Source of the DNA: Bacilli bacterium
GTDB lineage: Bacteria > Bacillota_I > Bacilli_A > RF39 > UBA660
Direction: 5' to 3'
NCBI GenBank assembly: GCA_017519965.1
Contig: JAFWRK010000080.1
Location: 1-33,118 of the forward strand
DNA length: 33,118 nt
Shown here: one piece after another, positions 23,828-31,789 of the stretch
How the letters are laid out: the number at the start of each line of letters is the position of its first letter
Numbering within the stretch: the stretch's first letter is position 1
Program-made: the position numbers and the translations under genes
The notes under the pieces: model-generated
Database searches by the model: none
The model's input: the letters and a program-made list of their open reading frames with translations, nothing else
Told to the model about the DNA's origin: nothing

Positions 23828-23836
23828 ATTATAACA
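23828..23836 (-). promoter_or_regulatory. Extended -10 promoter of the two-component operon
   Basis: Minus strand TGTTATAAT about 60 bp before the regulator start, immediately downstream of the YitT terminator. No good -35 is seen, as expected for an extended -10 promoter. Confidence 0.65.
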
Positions 23837-23842
23837 TAGAAA

Positions 23843-23861
23843 AAAGAAGCATAGCTTCTTT
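23843..23861 (-). terminator. Terminator of the YitT-family gene
   Basis: AAAGAAGC-ATA-GCTTCTTT hairpin followed by a T tract on the minus strand. Confidence 0.85.
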
Positions 23862-24738
23862 AAAATTTCTTTTCAAATTCTCCTTTAATACCAACACCTT
23901 CACTTTTAATCATGAAAGTTCGAATATTAAAGTTTTTCATATTTCTTTCTAATTTAATTAATTCATACTTAGTTAAAGCAGTATAAATGATATATGTTCT
24001 TGAATCATCATAACCACCTTGAGCATACCAATAAGTGAAATCTCTATTTAAAACATTCTTAATATAATCATTGATTTGTCGTGGATTTTCCTTACAGAAA
24101 ATAAATGCTGTAGAACAAATATTTTGTTCATGCATTTTATCTACCATTAAGCTATCTACAGCAGAATAAATAATTGAATAAATCATAATCTCTAAACCAT
24201 ATCTTAAACCAGCAATACAGTAAATAATCGTATTAATAATTAAACCTAATTTACCAACAGAAAAGTGATTATTCTTTTTTGCAACAGCTAAGCCAATAAT
24301 ATCAGTTCCACCAGTTGAAGCACCACTAGAAAGTAACATACCTACTCCAACACCACCAAGTAAGCCACCAACTATAACATTAGTTAAAACATCATCTACT
24401 AATTTATAATTAGGAAGTAAAGAAAGCATTAAAGCTTGTACTGAAACAGCAAATAAAGTTCTAAAGAAGAAATTTCTTCCCAAATTCTTATAAGCTATCA
24501 TAAAAAGTGGAACGTTTATTACATAGTAAATAATACCACTAAAATCAAATGTTGTTTTTAAATCAAAAGTATCTATTACAATAGATCTAATTAACTGAGA
24601 TAAACCTAAAACTCCACCTGTATATAAATGATTAGGAACTACAAAGAAATTAATTGCAAAACAAAATAAAAAAGAACCAAATAAAGCTTTAAATAAATCC
24701 ATTAAGTCCCAATTAAATATATTCTTTAATAATTTCAT
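23860..24738 (-). CDS. YitT-family (DUF161/DUF2179) membrane protein
   Basis: A 292-residue YitT-family protein. Five to six TM helices with the conserved N-terminal FFVVPNHLYTGGVLGLSQLI and the central SSGASTGGTDIIGL motif, then a cytoplasmic DUF2179 domain (about 205-290; STAFIFCKENP, YTALTKYELIKLER). DUF2179 is thought to bind a small ligand. Transport substrate unknown. Start at 24738 because GGGGTGATT lies just upstream; an eight-codon longer frame has no ribosome site. A TGGTATAAT extended -10 precedes it. Confidence 0.93.
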   Translation of the reverse strand: MKLLKNIFNWDLMDLFKALFGSFLFCFAINFFVVPNHLYTGGVLGLSQLIRSIVIDTFDLKTTFDFSGIIYYVINVPLFMIAYKNLGRNFFFRTLFAVSVQALMLSLLPNYKLVDDVLTNVIVGGLLGGVGVGMLLSSGASTGGTDIIGLAVAKKNNHFSVGKLGLIINTIIYCIAGLRYGLEIMIYSIIYSAVDSLMVDKMHEQNICSTAFIFCKENPRQINDYIKNVLNRDFTYWYAQGGYDDSRTYIIYTALTKYELIKLERNMKNFNIRTFMIKSEGVGIKGEFEKKF

Positions 24739-24799
24739 ATAATCACCCCTAGTGCATGACAATTATACCATTTTAAAAATAAAAGTAAACAAAAACCAA

Positions 24800-24827
24800 G
24801 AAAAAAGCATTATCTTTACGATAACGT
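24800..24827 (-). terminator. Terminator of the InlB-repeat surface protein gene
   Basis: Minus-strand CGTTATC-GTAAA-GATAATG (one G-U pair) followed by C and a T6 run. Confidence 0.75.
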
Positions 24828-26177
24828 TTAATAATAGTACATTTTTCTCTTACTTCTTATAAATAGAATACAAGAAATAATACAAATAATTACAACACCT
24901 AATTGAATAAATGAAGTACTAGTATTAGGGTTAACTGCATCAGAGAATTCTACTTCAATTAATACATCACTAGCTGGCATTATAAATTTATAATTCTTAT
25001 CATATTCAATTTTATTACCTTTAGAATCAGTGATAACTAATTTAGATATACTATAACCATCATCAGGTACTATTTCAAAAACAATACTTTCACTTTCTAA
25101 AGCATATTCAGATACCTTAATACTACCATTATTATCTGTTTTAGTTTTTATATTATAACCAATATCATCTTTACTAAATGTTACAATTGGTCTTAAACCA
25201 GCAATATAACTTGCCCCACCACATAGATTAATATTATAAGCACATAAATCTCCAGTAGAAAGAACAAATAATTGATCATAAAAATCCATATTATTGTAAA
25301 AATAAATAGTTTTTAATAAATAAGATGTTCCATAAATCCATTTGTACTTTTCAGGAATAGTATCTTTTAAATCTTTTAAAATATAATGAGGAGTAATAAA
25401 TTTAGTATTATCTCTATAAATCCAATTTTCTTTATTTGATAATTTAACTAAATCTAATTTTTCACCAGATACTTTTTCAATTAAATCATTAAATTCATTT
25501 AAAGATAATAAATCTATTTTACCAACTTCAAATCCATTATCTTCTAAATAATCAGTATAACTATCTAATTCTAAAGAATTATAATACATTTTAAAATCTA
25601 TAAAATGATTATATTCCTCATATTCTCTATTACTTTTATTACCATAATGAACATCTTCGTAATCATCATAAATTCTTTGATATTCTTCTTTTAAGAATTC
25701 ACCATCAGAAAGTCCATAAAATGGAAAATTTAATTCATTGTTTTTTTCTTGATAAGCAATAGCTTTCTCATCTTGTTTAATAGTATTATCAGTTATCGTA
25801 TTATCAAAATAACAAACTTTAACACCATATACATCGCCATTATCATCACTCTTATATGCAAAATCATATTTATCATCAGTTAATTTATCTCTATAAGCAT
25901 TCATAAATTCTTCATATGCACCAGGAATACCACCATATTGATCTGGAGTATATGAGTTTTCAAATAAATATAATTCACATTTAACTTTTGTCATCAAATT
26001 ATATTTAGTCATAGCTTTAATAATATTTTTACTATTATCTATAATATAAAATGATTCAGTACCACATGTAATCTCATCACCAATTTCATTACCAGTTCCA
26101 CTAGTAACCTGACACGCTTCAGCATTAACTAAAACCGGTACAAATAACATAAATAAAATAATAAGAATTTTCTTCAT
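24828..26177 (-). CDS. Secreted, membrane-anchored protein with one InlB-type B-repeat-like domain
   Basis: A 449-residue surface protein. A signal peptide (about 1-20, ending VNA-EAC) is followed by a 320-residue acidic, Tyr-rich region without a recognised fold and with several cysteines (C22, C38, one pair near CAYNINLC). Residues about 345-410 resemble a divergent InlB B-repeat (NGSIKVSEYALES, FEIVPDDGYSISKLVITDSKG, FIMPASDVLIEVEF). A C-terminal TM helix (about 420-441) and RSKRK stop-transfer follow. Such domains occur in adhesins and in other surface proteins. Extended -10 upstream; single-gene unit. Confidence 0.8.
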   Translation of the reverse strand: MKKILIILFMLFVPVLVNAEACQVTSGTGNEIGDEITCGTESFYIIDNSKNIIKAMTKYNLMTKVKCELYLFENSYTPDQYGGIPGAYEEFMNAYRDKLTDDKYDFAYKSDDNGDVYGVKVCYFDNTITDNTIKQDEKAIAYQEKNNELNFPFYGLSDGEFLKEEYQRIYDDYEDVHYGNKSNREYEEYNHFIDFKMYYNSLELDSYTDYLEDNGFEVGKIDLLSLNEFNDLIEKVSGEKLDLVKLSNKENWIYRDNTKFITPHYILKDLKDTIPEKYKWIYGTSYLLKTIYFYNNMDFYDQLFVLSTGDLCAYNINLCGGASYIAGLRPIVTFSKDDIGYNIKTKTDNNGSIKVSEYALESESIVFEIVPDDGYSISKLVITDSKGNKIEYDKNYKFIMPASDVLIEVEFSDAVNPNTSTSFIQLGVVIICIISCILFIRSKRKMYYY

Positions 26178-26205
26178 ATCATCACATCTTATCTAGTATA
26201 TATTT

Positions 26206-26214
26206 ATTATAACA
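26206..26214 (-). promoter_or_regulatory. Extended -10 promoter of the InlB-repeat protein gene
   Basis: Minus strand TGTTATAAT about 29 bp before the ATG at 26177. Confidence 0.65.
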
Positions 26215-26250
26215 AATAAAAATAAAAATACTAGAATAACTTACAAAAAC

Positions 26251-26276
26251 AAAAAAAACGACAATTAGTCGTTTTT
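26251..26276 (-). terminator. Terminator of the tandem metallophosphoesterase gene
   Basis: AAAAACGAC-AATTA-GTCGTTTTT perfect 9-bp stem with a T8 tract on the minus strand; the gene's stop is at its edge. Confidence 0.9.
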
Positions 26277-28449
26277 ATGCACGTGCAGCTTTAGCAGGAG
26301 CTTTTTTTAATACTAAAGGTCTAGTTCTTTCCCAATCGTTTTCTTTAACATCTTTTTGAGTAAATCTCTTTTCTTCAAACTCAAACATTTCTACTTCACC
26401 TTTGGAATTAACATACATATTAATGAAATAAGCTCCCATTGTATTTTCTAATCCTTGTCTAATAGCAAAATCACTTTTAGCAGTTAAACATGGAAGTAAT
26501 AACGCAATAACATTACGATAAGATAAGAAATGACTTTGATGGAAATGTCCTTGACCTAATACATTAGGTTTAACACCTGGTTCCATCTTATCAATTAACT
26601 TTTGGCTTCTATAAGAAAGTGATGAAGCACATCCACCTCCTGGATGTAACATTTCAATGTTTGTTTTAACTTCATTACCCTCATCATCATAAGGATGAAC
26701 CATTGCAAATTCAGAACCTGCCCAAACAATATCATCACGATATTGAGCTAATAACTCACCAAGTATTGCTCCACCATTTTTATTATGAGTTAAGTCATGA
26801 TTACCATCAATTAATATCGTTTTAACTCCTTCAACTTTAGGATAATATTGAACTAAATATTTAAGTTGTCTAGCTAAACCTAATCTAAATAATTCATATC
26901 TATGTTCAGGTCTATTTTGATAATCACCATCACTTATATCACCAAAGTGACGAACAGTTTTAATTCCTCTTTTAGCTGTTTCTTGATATATTTTATTAAC
27001 CATATGTAATTGTTGAGCTTCATTACATAAATGAGTATCACTAATCCAAGTTTCACTAATTTTAGTTAACTCATCCATATCTGGTTTCATTTTTTGTTTA
27101 GGAACACCAGTCTTCTTTTTCTTAGATATAACAATTTTTCCATCTTCTTCGACAGTTGAAATATCATATCCTTTAGCTGCAAATTCCTCTAATAAACCAC
27201 CAAACTTTAATTGACTCATTCCCAGTCTTTCTAATACAACTGATAATTCTTCACCATTTTTAATATTAGAGAATAATCTATCTTTAACATCTCTTTCGAT
27301 AGGTCTTTGAATAAATACTTGTTTATTATCAGTTAAATATAAAGCTTTAGCAGTTCTATAATCATCTTCGATAGTATCATAATAAGGAATCCACATTTGT
27401 GAAGTATTTAATAGTTTTCCTTTTTCATCTCTATTTAAAGTAACAATCCAGCCACCAACAGTATTATATACTGGTGTACGAGCATCTTTCATTTCATCAG
27501 TAGTAGCAACCATTGTTGGAACTTGGAAAGATCTTACACCTCTTCTTTCAAATGAATCACATGCTGCATAGTGACTTGTTACTAATATTTCTGTTTTTTC
27601 TTCATTTCTTAATGAAGCAATTTTTTGTTGAGGTTTATAAGAAACAGTATATGGAACAGTTCCTTGAGAGTGTTGTAAATATACAGACACTTCAGCACTT
27701 CTAGCATCATCTTTTCTAAAAGTGATTTTTCTTCTCTTAGGTCCTAAGTAAATCATATCTTCTCTTTTACTAGCAATTAAAGTACCAATATCAATTTTTT
27801 CTTTAGTTTTTAAAAATGATAGATCGTGTTCACCAGTTATGAATAATGTTTTAATTCCTTCTACTCTAGGGAACATTTGTGCAACATATTCAGCTTGATC
27901 TACGGCACCATTTTTATGTAATGTAGAGTTATAAATACTTTTAGCACCTGTATAAATACCTTCTACTACATCACCAGTTAAGAAAACATACTTACAACCC
28001 ATTTTTTTAGCTTTTAAGAATAAATTATTTAAATGAGTTATTTGTTCATAAACACTACCAAATCTAGTATCTGATATTAACATAACTTTAACTTGATCAT
28101 CATTATCAATTATTGTGTAATTCATATCATCAACTAATTTTTGATGTCCAAAATTTCTAACTAAAGTTACTTGTTCATTACGCTCTGGTAATGATGGATC
28201 CATTTCTGCATTAGCAGTTGTATTTAAAGTTACAACGTTATTTCCTCTTCTTTTTAATTCATGAATAAGAATAAAGATATCTTCTTTAGACATGTTATAA
28301 GATTTAGCTAAATCTTCTACAATACATTCATGAGCCAACGTCTCAAATTGTAACTCATCAGCATATCCTTTAAGATTCTCCTCTGTAATCTCTACCAATT
28401 CACACATTTCTTCTTCATCATTATTAGATTTCATACTTTTTTTAGCCAT
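26275..28449 (-). CDS. Tandem calcineurin-like metallophosphoesterase, first domain degenerate
   Basis: A 724-residue cytoplasmic protein with two metallophosphoesterase domains. Domain 2 (about 462-690) has the full set of metal ligands: D471-x-H473 in ISDTHL, D504 in FGDISDG, N550-H551-D552 in DGNHDL, H602 in LHPGGG and H635-x-H637 in GHFHQ. Domain 1 (about 118-345) keeps the order but not the residues: DTR for DTH (R129), E207 in GEHD, and SHYAA in place of GHxH; so it is probably inactive. Short winged-helix-like segments precede each domain (about 42-75 and 390-440). Duplication and decay of one domain suggest regulation or nucleic-acid recognition. Substrate unknown. GGGGAGG and GGAAG sites precede the ATG. 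Confidence 0.88.
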   Translation of the reverse strand: MAKKSMKSNNDEEEMCELVEITEENLKGYADELQFETLAHECIVEDLAKSYNMSKEDIFILIHELKRRGNNVVTLNTTANAEMDPSLPERNEQVTLVRNFGHQKLVDDMNYTIIDNDDQVKVMLISDTRFGSVYEQITHLNNLFLKAKKMGCKYVFLTGDVVEGIYTGAKSIYNSTLHKNGAVDQAEYVAQMFPRVEGIKTLFITGEHDLSFLKTKEKIDIGTLIASKREDMIYLGPKRRKITFRKDDARSAEVSVYLQHSQGTVPYTVSYKPQQKIASLRNEEKTEILVTSHYAACDSFERRGVRSFQVPTMVATTDEMKDARTPVYNTVGGWIVTLNRDEKGKLLNTSQMWIPYYDTIEDDYRTAKALYLTDNKQVFIQRPIERDVKDRLFSNIKNGEELSVVLERLGMSQLKFGGLLEEFAAKGYDISTVEEDGKIVISKKKKTGVPKQKMKPDMDELTKISETWISDTHLCNEAQQLHMVNKIYQETAKRGIKTVRHFGDISDGDYQNRPEHRYELFRLGLARQLKYLVQYYPKVEGVKTILIDGNHDLTHNKNGGAILGELLAQYRDDIVWAGSEFAMVHPYDDEGNEVKTNIEMLHPGGGCASSLSYRSQKLIDKMEPGVKPNVLGQGHFHQSHFLSYRNVIALLLPCLTAKSDFAIRQGLENTMGAYFINMYVNSKGEVEMFEFEEKRFTQKDVKENDWERTRPLVLKKAPAKAARA

Positions 28450-28475
28450 ACGCTTCCTATCCTCCCCAAATGAAA

Positions 28476-28514
28476 ATAGGATTTAATACCTTTTACCATT
28501 TTATTAAATCCTAT
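28476..28514 (-). promoter_or_regulatory. 13-bp perfect hairpin in the leader of the phosphoesterase gene
   Basis: ATAGGATTTAATA (28476-28488) and TATTAAATCCTAT (28502-28514) are exact inverted repeats around a 13-base loop. The hairpin lies directly upstream of the GGGGAGG ribosome site and downstream of a possible -10 (TATAAT, 28545-28550), so it is probably in the 5' UTR. TTTTCATTT follows on the minus strand, a poor terminator tract. Attenuation, mRNA stability or protein binding are possible. Bases 28551-28645 hold nothing I can name. Confidence 0.7.
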
Positions 28515-28645
28515 CAAATCACCTATCTTTCATTATCTAATAAAATTATATAATAATTTTTTTGATTTTGAAATTAAAAGCGTATTTTTTTACACATATT
28601 TACCTTTTACCTTTTGCCTGTTGACATCTATATTTGCGTAAAGTG

Positions 28646-28673
28646 AAAAAACAGATGTTTAAATCTGTTTTTT
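28646..28673 (-). terminator. Terminator of the GntR-ABC operon
   Basis: AAAAAACAGAT-GTTTAA-ATCTGTTTTTT perfect 11-bp stem, working on either strand; it follows the ABC permease stop. Confidence 0.9.
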
Positions 28674-29463
28674 AATCTACATTTACTCCTTTATTAAATA
28701 TCTTTTTACATATAATACTCATAACAAAAATTATAATAATATAAAGGATTACTGCAAGTATTATAAGTAGTTTTAAAGCAGATGTATTCATTAATGGTTC
28801 ATTTCTAAATAACCCCATCATTCCTTCATCAAATAAAGCTACAATAAATGTTAAAAATAATACTAAAGATTGAGCAACCAAATAAGTAATAAAACCAAAT
28901 AATACTGAGAAACCTATTTTACCATTATTACTTCTATAACCTAGTATAATTCCTAAGAAACCACATTGAATAGCATCAAATATTTCTAAGAAGATAACTG
29001 CTAACATACCTATAACAAAAAGCCATGTATTCATATTTAAACCAGTTGTTATTTTATCAATATAAAGCTTTAATAATTCCCATCTATCTTTAGTATAGTA
29101 TGTAATAAATAAACAAAGTATAACAATAGCAAAACTTAGAATAAAGAATATTAAAGTTTGAATAAATTTAGAATTATATATCTCATTTTTAGTAACTGGT
29201 AAAGTATGAGTTAAATATGATTCATCTTTATAGATAGAATCTCTAAATCTAATCCAACTTCTCATCATAACATTAATCAATATATTAGCTATCATAGCAA
29301 ACATACATCCTACACTAATTCTACTGATAATCATTAACATAAATGAGCCATCTATCGAAAGAAGTATTCTTGATAGTACAGCAAAGAATAAACCTAATAT
29401 ATAGAAGACACTCATATTTTTAATCATATATTTTAAATCATATTTTAATAATTTAGTTAACAT
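28672..29463 (-). CDS. ABC-2 type transporter permease
   Basis: A 263-residue integral membrane protein with six predicted TM helices, the permease half of an ABC exporter. The N-terminal LLKYDLKYMIKNM before TM1 and the cytoplasmic RFRDSIYKDESYLTHTLPVTKNEIYNSKFI segment between TM2 and TM3 are typical of ABC-2 permeases. Its start overlaps the ATPase stop by 7 bases. With the GntR gene and ATPase it forms the YtrA-type operon seen in many Bacillota, often linked to envelope stress or antimicrobial peptides (family knowledge). Confidence 0.88.
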   Translation of the reverse strand: MLTKLLKYDLKYMIKNMSVFYILGLFFAVLSRILLSIDGSFMLMIISRISVGCMFAMIANILINVMMRSWIRFRDSIYKDESYLTHTLPVTKNEIYNSKFIQTLIFFILSFAIVILCLFITYYTKDRWELLKLYIDKITTGLNMNTWLFVIGMLAVIFLEIFDAIQCGFLGIILGYRSNNGKIGFSVLFGFITYLVAQSLVLFLTFIVALFDEGMMGLFRNEPLMNTSALKLLIILAVILYIIIIFVMSIICKKIFNKGVNVD

Positions 29464-30161
29464 TTGAACATCCTCCTAAATATTTCGTCTATAGAACCTT
29501 TTTCTTTTCTTCTTAGTTTATCAGCATCACTTTGTAATATTATTTTTCCATCATCTATAAATATAACTTCATCAAGAATTCTTTCAATGTCAGATATTAA
29601 ATGAGTAGAAATTATTACACTAGCTCCTTCATTAAAATTAGAAAGAATAGTATCCAAAATATAATCTCTAGTAGCTGGATCAACTCCACCTAATGGTTCA
29701 TCTAAAATGTATAAGTCAGCATTACGTGACATTACTAATACTAATTGAACTTTTTCTTGCATACCTTTACTCATTTTTGTAAGTTTTTGATTAATATCAA
29801 GATTTAAATCTTTTAACAATTTCTTAGCTTTATCAGCATCAAAATTATCATAAAAATCACTAAAAAATTCAATTACTTCTGATACTTTCATTTGTTTATT
29901 TAAATATGTTCTCTCAGGAAGATAAGAAATAATTTTTTTAGATTCAACACCAATTTTATTACCATTAATAAGTATTTCACCACTAGTTGGTGTAAGTAAG
30001 TCGTTAATTAGTTTAATTAAAGTAGTTTTACCTGCTCCATTCTTACCTAATAAACCAACTATTTTACCTTTAGGTAAAGAAATATTTACATCTTTAAGAA
30101 TCTCTTTTTTATCAAAAGACTTATTTAGATTAGTAATCTTTAATAATTCCATATTAATCAT
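29457..30161 (-). CDS. ABC transporter ATP-binding protein
   Basis: A 234-residue ABC ATPase. Walker A GKNGAGKTT (39-47), signature MSKGMQEK (130-137, a variant of LSGGQ), Walker B LYILDEP (150-156), D-loop GGVD, and switch H187. The signature deviates from LSGGQ in the way often seen in YtrB-like exporters. Start ATG overlaps the GntR stop (GATGATTAA) with GGAAGGA upstream, so it is coupled. Partner of the downstream permease. Confidence 0.95.
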   Translation of the reverse strand: MINMELLKITNLNKSFDKKEILKDVNISLPKGKIVGLLGKNGAGKTTLIKLINDLLTPTSGEILINGNKIGVESKKIISYLPERTYLNKQMKVSEVIEFFSDFYDNFDADKAKKLLKDLNLDINQKLTKMSKGMQEKVQLVLVMSRNADLYILDEPLGGVDPATRDYILDTILSNFNEGASVIISTHLISDIERILDEVIFIDDGKIILQSDADKLRRKEKGSIDEIFRRMFKC

Positions 30162-30513
30162 CTATTCCTTCCAAATATTTTATAGAATCAGCTTTACCAA
30201 GTCCTATTTTTTTCATACCTTCAAAGTAACTCTTAGCCAAAGTAATTGCGTATTCATCTTTTAACTTTTCAATTATTTTATTATCTTTAGTAACGTATTT
30301 ACCGTTAGTTCTTTCAGTATAAATAAGATTCATACTTTCAAGCTCTGCTAATGCTTTTTGCATTGTATTAGGATTAACTTTAAAAGTAACAGCAAACTCT
30401 CTTACTGATGGTAATTTATCACCACATTTAAATACTCCAGATATTAAATATATCTTCATATATTCAATAACTTGAAGATATATTGGAATATTATTATCAA
30501 AAGTAAAATCCAT
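30154..30513 (-). CDS. YtrA-type GntR-family regulator
   Basis: A 119-residue regulator: N-terminal GntR winged helix (about 10-75; LPSVREFAVTFKVNPNTMQKAL) and a very short C-terminal helical tail, the size of the YtrA subfamily. Members repress their own operon and sense envelope stress through an unknown signal. It is first in the operon and has a consensus promoter with an inverted repeat just before the start, an obvious operator candidate. GAGGTGAT precedes the ATG. Confidence 0.94.
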   Translation of the reverse strand: MDFTFDNNIPIYLQVIEYMKIYLISGVFKCGDKLPSVREFAVTFKVNPNTMQKALAELESMNLIYTERTNGKYVTKDNKIIEKLKDEYAITLAKSYFEGMKKIGLGKADSIKYLEGIDD

Positions 30514-30526
30514 TGTATCACCTCAC

Positions 30527-30546
30527 TGTATTTTTTGCTTAATACA
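30527..30546. promoter_or_regulatory. Probable GntR operator
   Basis: TGTATT-N8-AATACA inverted repeat near the expected transcription start, between the -10 and the GntR ribosome site. Binding here would block initiation. Assignment to the adjacent regulator is inference. Confidence 0.55.
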
Positions 30547-30551
30547 ATAAC

Positions 30552-30580
30552 ATTATATTTCGTATATATAATCATGTCAA
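30552..30580 (-). promoter_or_regulatory. Consensus promoter of the GntR-ABC operon
   Basis: Minus-strand TTGACA (30575-30580), 17-bp spacer, TATAAT (30552-30557): a perfect sigma-A promoter, consistent with an operon held off by a repressor. Confidence 0.88.
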
Positions 30581-30605
30581 TAAAAAAGATTAGTAAAACT
30601 AATCT
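30581..30605 (-). terminator. Terminator of the acyltransferase-3 gene
   Basis: AGATTAG-TAAAA-CTAATCT with T6 on the minus strand, abutting the -35 of the next operon. Confidence 0.85.
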
Positions 30606-31709
30606 CTATATTTTTTTAAACCATTTCCAATTTAAAAATTTACTTATACCCTTTTCTATCCTAATAGATAATTTATCTAACGATTTTAAATATAATTTTT
30701 CTACCAGATAAATTCTAATTAATTCAATAATACAGCATACAATAAATACAATTAATACAACAACAATACTATAAGGAATTAGATATAATAATCTACTAAA
30801 ATACAATGGTTTAAAAAACAAGTTTTTCCAAATATAATTCCTTATATAAATACTATCATGGATTAAATAAATACCAAATGAGCAAGAAGCTATAATATTA
30901 ATATATTTATTATTCTTAATCTTCAAATTAAGGAATCCTAAAAATATAAATAAAGAAATTAATAAAACAACTAATTTATCTATTCTAAAGAAATCATTAA
31001 TTTTTAATGTAAAATCAGAAGCACCATAGTTATTATAGTCATAAATAATTACAAATATAAATGATATCAGTAATAATATTAAAGAATAAATAAAATACTT
31101 AATAGAAGTCCAATCATTCTTTATTGGATACTTACTTATATATCCACCTAAAGAATAAATAAATATAAACCAAATTAGATTACCTTCATCAAACTTAATA
31201 TTTGTAATAGTTGGAATAATACTTAAAAATATAAAAGAAAAAATTAAAAGATTTCTATATTTTTCTTTACTAAGACTATTTAAAAACAAACTAACATAAG
31301 GATGGATTAAATATAAAGCTAAATAAGATCTAGCAAACCACCAATCATTATATTTTAATAAATAATTCTTTAAATCAAATGTATTAATAGGAATTATTTT
31401 AAATAATAAACAAAAAGCTAAAATTACAATTAGATAAAACAATATTTGAAAAATCAACTTTAAAAACTTATTGATTTTTACACTTTTAGAATTTATTAAA
31501 AAATATCCAGAAATTAATATAAACAAATTAACACTTATTTTGCCACAAGATCCAATAAATTGTAACCAAACAGTACTAAAAAAAGATAAAGAATTAATGC
31601 TATAACCTCCATGAAAACTAAAATGATGAAATATAATCATTATTATTGCTAATATTCTTAATAATTCTATATTACTATTTCTTAAATTATCACATTTTAA
31701 ATTATGCAT
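30606..31709 (-). CDS. Acyltransferase-3 family membrane protein
   Basis: A 367-residue integral membrane acyltransferase (family 3), which O-acylates surface polysaccharides, peptidoglycan or related glycans. NSNIELLRILAIIMIIFHHF is the family N-terminus; the histidines at 28-29 are the likely catalytic ones. About ten TM helices follow, with WLQFIGSCGKISVNLFILISGYF and the DWWFARSYLALYL and SFGIYLIHDSIY motifs. Length normal (330-380). Monocistronic in appearance. The substrate cannot be deduced. Confidence 0.92.
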   Translation of the reverse strand: MHNLKCDNLRNSNIELLRILAIIMIIFHHFSFHGGYSINSLSFFSTVWLQFIGSCGKISVNLFILISGYFLINSKSVKINKFLKLIFQILFYLIVILAFCLLFKIIPINTFDLKNYLLKYNDWWFARSYLALYLIHPYVSLFLNSLSKEKYRNLLIFSFIFLSIIPTITNIKFDEGNLIWFIFIYSLGGYISKYPIKNDWTSIKYFIYSLILLLISFIFVIIYDYNNYGASDFTLKINDFFRIDKLVVLLISLFIFLGFLNLKIKNNKYINIIASCSFGIYLIHDSIYIRNYIWKNLFFKPLYFSRLLYLIPYSIVVVLIVFIVCCIIELIRIYLVEKLYLKSLDKLSIRIEKGISKFLNWKWFKKI

Positions 31710-31761
31710 ATAATCACCATCTTTTGAATTAAATAATATTATAAAATATAAACTAAAATAA

Positions 31762-31789
31762 AAAAAGTAATTATTTCTAATTACTTTTT
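31762..31789 (-). terminator. Terminator of the CAT/E2-like gene
   Basis: AAAAAGTAATT-ATTTCT-AATTACTTTTT perfect 11-bp stem; one arm lies in the 3' end of the gene. Confidence 0.88.

Noticed and set aside
27513..27704. Plus-strand reading frame inside the phosphoesterase gene
   Set aside because: It is antisense to a well-conserved coding region and has no ribosome site; the same holds for other opposite-strand frames within mscL, the AAA+ gene and the kinase genes.
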